This document shows positions 61,479-64,000 of a stretch of 64,000 nt of DNA, piece after piece. Position 1 is the stretch's first letter. Each line of letters opens with the position of its first letter. The notes beneath the pieces are model-generated. The model did not search any database, was not told where the DNA came from, and worked only from the letters and a program-made list of their open reading frames with translations. A program made the position numbers and the translations under genes. The stretch lies in NCBI RefSeq assembly GCF_002024165.1, contig NZ_MWQN01000001.1, positions 2,108,001-2,172,000 of the forward strand. The letters run 5' to 3'. Origin of the DNA: Embleya scabrispora (GTDB lineage: Bacteria > Actinomycetota > Actinomycetes > Streptomycetales > Streptomycetaceae).

Positions 61479-61690
61479 GGGAGTCTCCTTGAGGTTCGGG
61501 AGGGCGCCGGGTCGTACGCCCGAATGGGCATCACGTGAACCGGGGCCGACAGAGCAGTCTGCCAGGAGGGGGCGACCGGACCCAAATCAGGGTCTGTACC
61601 GCCCAACCACGACCGGGGTCGCGGCATTCCCTCCCGGCAGACGCGCTGCCATGTCTTACGTATTACGAGTAACGAGCAGTCGGCGATCGA
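61479..61690. other. rpmE leader region
   Basis: It holds the sigma-R promoter, and an AT-rich patch with TTACG, TTACG, TAACG direct repeats at about 61657-61675. No gene is seen; the remaining bases to 61843 are duplicated rho tail. Confidence 0.6.
61605..61632 (-). promoter_or_regulatory. Sigma-R-type promoter of rpmE
   Basis: On the minus strand GGGAAT (61632-61627), 18 bases, GTTG (61608-61605). This is the full consensus of S. coelicolor SigR, the thiol-oxidative-stress sigma factor. Confidence 0.75.
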
Positions 61691-61860
61691 CTAGTCGTTC
61701 GCATCGGCGTGGTCTTCTGACTGTGCCTGTCCGGGAGCGACCCCCGGACCCCACGCCTGGGCCCGACTAGTCGTTCGGCATCGGCGTGGTCTTCTGACTG
61801 TGCCTGTCCGGGAGCGACCCCCGGACCCCACGCCTGGGCCCGACTAGTCGTTCGGCATCG
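61691..61860 (-). repeat. Tandem duplication of the 3' end of rho
   Basis: A 77-base unit is repeated. The rho stop region CTAGTCGTTCGGCATCGG occurs at 61844 (functional), 61767, and with one base lost at 61691. Each unit contains the last codons of rho (QKTTPMPND-stop) and the hairpin TCCGGG...CCCGGA that follows it, so the message carries two spare tails and two terminator-like hairpins. Confidence 0.9.
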
Positions 61861-63937
61861 GCGTGGTCTTCTGGATCTGCATGAGGAACTCGCCGTTGCT
61901 CTTGGTCTTCTTCATCTTGTCCAGGAGCAGTTCGATCGCCTGCTGCTGGTCGAGCGCGTGCAGCACCCGGCGCAGCTTCCAGACCACCGCGAGTTCGTCG
62001 TGCGCCATCAGGATCTCTTCCTTGCGGGTGCTGGACGCGTCCACGTCCACCGCCGGGAAGATGCGCTTGTCGGCGAGCTTGCGGTCGAGCTTGAGCTCCA
62101 TGTTGCCGGTGCCCTTGAACTCCTCGAAGATCACCTCGTCCATGCGCGAGCCGGTCTCGACGAGCGCGGTGGCGAGGATGGTCAGCGAGCCGCCGTTCTC
62201 GATGTTGCGCGCGGCGCCGAAGAACTTCTTCGGCGGGTACAGCGCGGTCGAGTCGACACCACCGGACAGGATGCGGCCGGAGGCGGGCGCCGCGAGGTTG
62301 TACGCGCGGCCCAGGCGGGTGATCGAGTCGAGCAGCACGACCACGTCGTGGCCCAGCTCGACCAGGCGCTTGGCCCGCTCGATGGCCAGCTCGGCGACGA
62401 TCGTGTGGTCCTCGGCGGGGCGGTCGAAGGTCGAGGAGATGACCTCGCCCTTCACCGACCGCTGCATGTCGGTGACCTCTTCGGGGCGCTCGTCCACGAG
62501 CACGACCATCAGGTGGCACTCGGGGTTGTTCACGGTGATCGCGTTGGCGATCGCCTGGAGCACCATCGTCTTGCCCGCCTTCGGCGGCGCGACGATCAGG
62601 CCGCGCTGGCCCTTGCCGATCGGCGACACGAGGTCGATGATCCGCGTGGTCAGCGCGCTGGAGTCGGTCTCCAGACGCAGCCGGTCCTGCGGGTACAGGG
62701 GGGTCAGCTTGTTGAAGTCGGAGCGCTGGCGGGCCTGTTCCGGCTCCATGCCGTTGACCGTGTCCAGCCGCACGAGGGCGTTGAACTTCTCCCGACGCTC
62801 GCCGTCGCGCGGCTGACGCACCGCGCCGACGATCGCGTCACCCTTGCGCAGGCCGTTCTTGCGGACCTGGGCGAGCGAGACGTACACGTCGTTGGAACCG
62901 GGCAGGTAGCCCGAGGTCCGCACGAAGGCGTAGTTGTCGAGGATGTCCAGGATGCCCGCGACGGGGACCAGGACGTCGTCGTCGGCCAGCACGGGCTCGT
63001 TGGTCTCGAAGCCCTCGCGGCCGCCGCGACGACGGTTGCGGTCGCGGTAGCGGCCACGACGCCGACGGCCGCCGCCCTCGAAGTCGTCGTCGTCCAGCGG
63101 GCCGTTGTCCTGCTGCTGCTGTTGCTGCTGCTGCTTGCCGCGCTCGCCGCGCTCGGCCCGGTCACCGCGGTCGTTGCCGCGGTCGCCGCGCTCGTTGTTG
63201 CGCTCGCCACGCTCGCCGCGTTCCGCACGCTCACCGCGCTCGGGGCGCTCGCCGCGCTCGTTGTTGCGCTCGCCGCGGTCGCGCCGGTTCTGGCCGCGCT
63301 CGCGCCGCTCGCGGCGGCCCTCGCGCTCGCCGCCCTCGCGCTGCTCGCCCTGCTCCTCGGCGCGCTCGGCGCGCTCGGCCCGCTCGCCACGACGGCGCGT
63401 GCCGGTCTCGGCGACCTCGGCGGTCGGCTCGCCCTGCTCACGCCGCCCACGCCCGTTGGCGGGCGCCTCGGCGGCGGCCTGCTCCGGGATCTCGATCTGC
63501 GTGGCGGTCTCGACCGCCACGCGCGTCCGGGCGGCCCGGCGGGTCCGGGTGGGCGCCTCCGCGGCCGGTGCCTCGGCGGCGACGGCGGGGGCCTCGACGG
63601 GCGCCGCGCCGTTGTCCGCCGCGGTGGCGGCGGCGGCCTTGGCCCTGGTCGCCCGGGCCGGCTTCGTGGCGGCAGCGGCGGCGGGAGCGGCGTCCGAACC
63701 ACCCTGCTTCGCCTGGATGGCCTCGATCAGCTGGCTCTTGCGCATGCGGCCGGTGCCGCTGATGCCGAGACCGGTGGCGACCTGCTGCAGCTCCGCCAGC
63801 ACCATGCCGTTGAGGCCGGTGCCCGTCGAGCGGCGGCGCCGCGTGGCGGGAGCGGGGGCGTCCGCGGTGGCAGCCGCGTCACCCGAGGCGGACGCGGCCT
63901 GCGGCGTTGCGTCCATGAGTTCGGTGGTGTCGCTCAC
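61844..63937 (-). CDS. rho: Transcription termination factor Rho
   Basis: 697 residues (E. coli 419). The N-terminal Rho helix-extension ([20 protein letters not shown]) is followed by a large Arg/Glu/Gly/Asn-rich insertion (about 100-300, with [10 protein letters not shown]-type repeats and a run of eight Gln), typical of actinobacterial Rho. Then come the cold-shock-like RNA domain ([20 protein letters not shown]), the P-loop in [12 protein letters not shown], and [19 protein letters not shown] 63937 has GGA upstream. Its 3' end is duplicated downstream. The insertion binds RNA in related proteins and allows termination on GC-rich, structured transcripts. Confidence 0.97.
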   Translation of the reverse strand: MSDTTELMDATPQAASASGDAAATADAPAPATRRRRSTGTGLNGMVLAELQQVATGLGISGTGRMRKSQLIEAIQAKQGGSDAAPAAAAATKPARATRAKAAAATAADNGAAPVEAPAVAAEAPAAEAPTRTRRAARTRVAVETATQIEIPEQAAAEAPANGRGRREQGEPTAEVAETGTRRRGERAERAERAEEQGEQREGGEREGRRERRERGQNRRDRGERNNERGERPERGERAERGERGERNNERGDRGNDRGDRAERGERGKQQQQQQQQDNGPLDDDDFEGGGRRRRGRYRDRNRRRGGREGFETNEPVLADDDVLVPVAGILDILDNYAFVRTSGYLPGSNDVYVSLAQVRKNGLRKGDAIVGAVRQPRDGERREKFNALVRLDTVNGMEPEQARQRSDFNKLTPLYPQDRLRLETDSSALTTRIIDLVSPIGKGQRGLIVAPPKAGKTMVLQAIANAITVNNPECHLMVVLVDERPEEVTDMQRSVKGEVISSTFDRPAEDHTIVAELAIERAKRLVELGHDVVVLLDSITRLGRAYNLAAPASGRILSGGVDSTALYPPKKFFGAARNIENGGSLTILATALVETGSRMDEVIFEEFKGTGNMELKLDRKLADKRIFPAVDVDASSTRKEEILMAHDELAVVWKLRRVLHALDQQQAIELLLDKMKKTKSNGEFLMQIQKTTPMPND

Positions 63938-64000
63938 GAAGGGTCCTTCCCTGGAGCGGGCGTCGGCCTTGAGGGGGCTCGGCGACCGGTTGTGCTGTCC

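Noticed and set aside
63090-63150. CAG/CTG triplet run in rho as a microsatellite
   Set aside because: It encodes eight Gln in the disordered insertion, interrupted by a synonymous codon; ordinary for actinobacterial Rho.

Overview
The window is high-GC actinobacterial DNA, almost certainly from a Streptomyces-like member of the Streptomycetaceae; Embleya, Yinghuangia and Kitasatospora cannot be excluded. The evidence is the scy-filP polarity/cytoskeleton pair, a four-gene conservon (cvnABCD), an SCO5389-family protein, NucS mismatch repair, Rho with a long Arg-rich insertion, and dispersed copies of the streptomycete extragenic repeat GTCCGGCGYTTGAGGAC. Gene order resembles the S. coelicolor region around SCO5357-SCO5413 as I remember it, read in reverse.

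Layout. 1-6.2 kb: two divergent MarR genes, a tandem repeat array, meaB, acetyl-CoA acetyltransferase, methylmalonyl-CoA epimerase and crotonyl-CoA carboxylase/reductase (ccr). 6.3-12.1 kb: the giant coiled-coil protein Scy and FilP. 12.3-16.1 kb: an AI-2E-type membrane protein and an ABC exporter whose ATPase gene carries an apparent 1-base frameshift. 16.3-20.3 kb: conservon plus trmO. 20.4-28.1 kb: an accessory segment holding a flavin monooxygenase, a DUF397 protein, an SDR-TetR pair, a MerR/sliding-clamp fusion, and a type VII-secretion-like small protein/hydrolase/lipoprotein cassette. 28.1-40 kb: nucS, an SCO5389-family gene, small proteins, a tandem 3-hydroxyacyl-CoA dehydrogenase, a luciferase-like monooxygenase, a membrane-anchored ATPase with an unusual P-loop, and a secreted PQQ-type sugar dehydrogenase. 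39.7-45.7 kb: a second repeat array, meaA (ethylmalonyl-CoA mutase), a STAS protein, 3-hydroxybutyryl-CoA dehydrogenase, murA (Asp in place of the catalytic Cys) and a cobalamin adenosyltransferase. 45.8-54.5 kb: DUF2550 gene and the complete F-type ATP synthase operon. 54.7-63.9 kb: a wecA/tagO-like transferase, glyA, a tyrosine phosphatase, tsaC, prmC, prfA, rpmE and rho.

How it fits together. Thiolase, hydroxybutyryl-CoA dehydrogenases, Ccr, MeaA, epimerase, the MeaB chaperone and the B12 adenosyltransferase form much of an acetyl-CoA to ethylmalonyl/methylmalonyl-CoA route, which supplies polyketide extender units. Although the genes are spread over about 43 kb, four of the transcription starts carry a similar 14-base palindrome (YTACY-N4-RGTAR, one variant starting with G), and at ccr and meaA it overlaps the -10 box. 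That is my best candidate for a shared repressor regulon. The strongest novelty candidates are this operator set, the MerR/clamp fusion beside nucS, the secreted-hydrolase cassette, the triplicated 3' end of rho, and the recurrent -10/N6/start-codon architecture of leaderless genes. No rRNA, tRNA, CRISPR array, prophage or insertion sequence was seen. All homology calls come from reading motifs by eye; no search was run.
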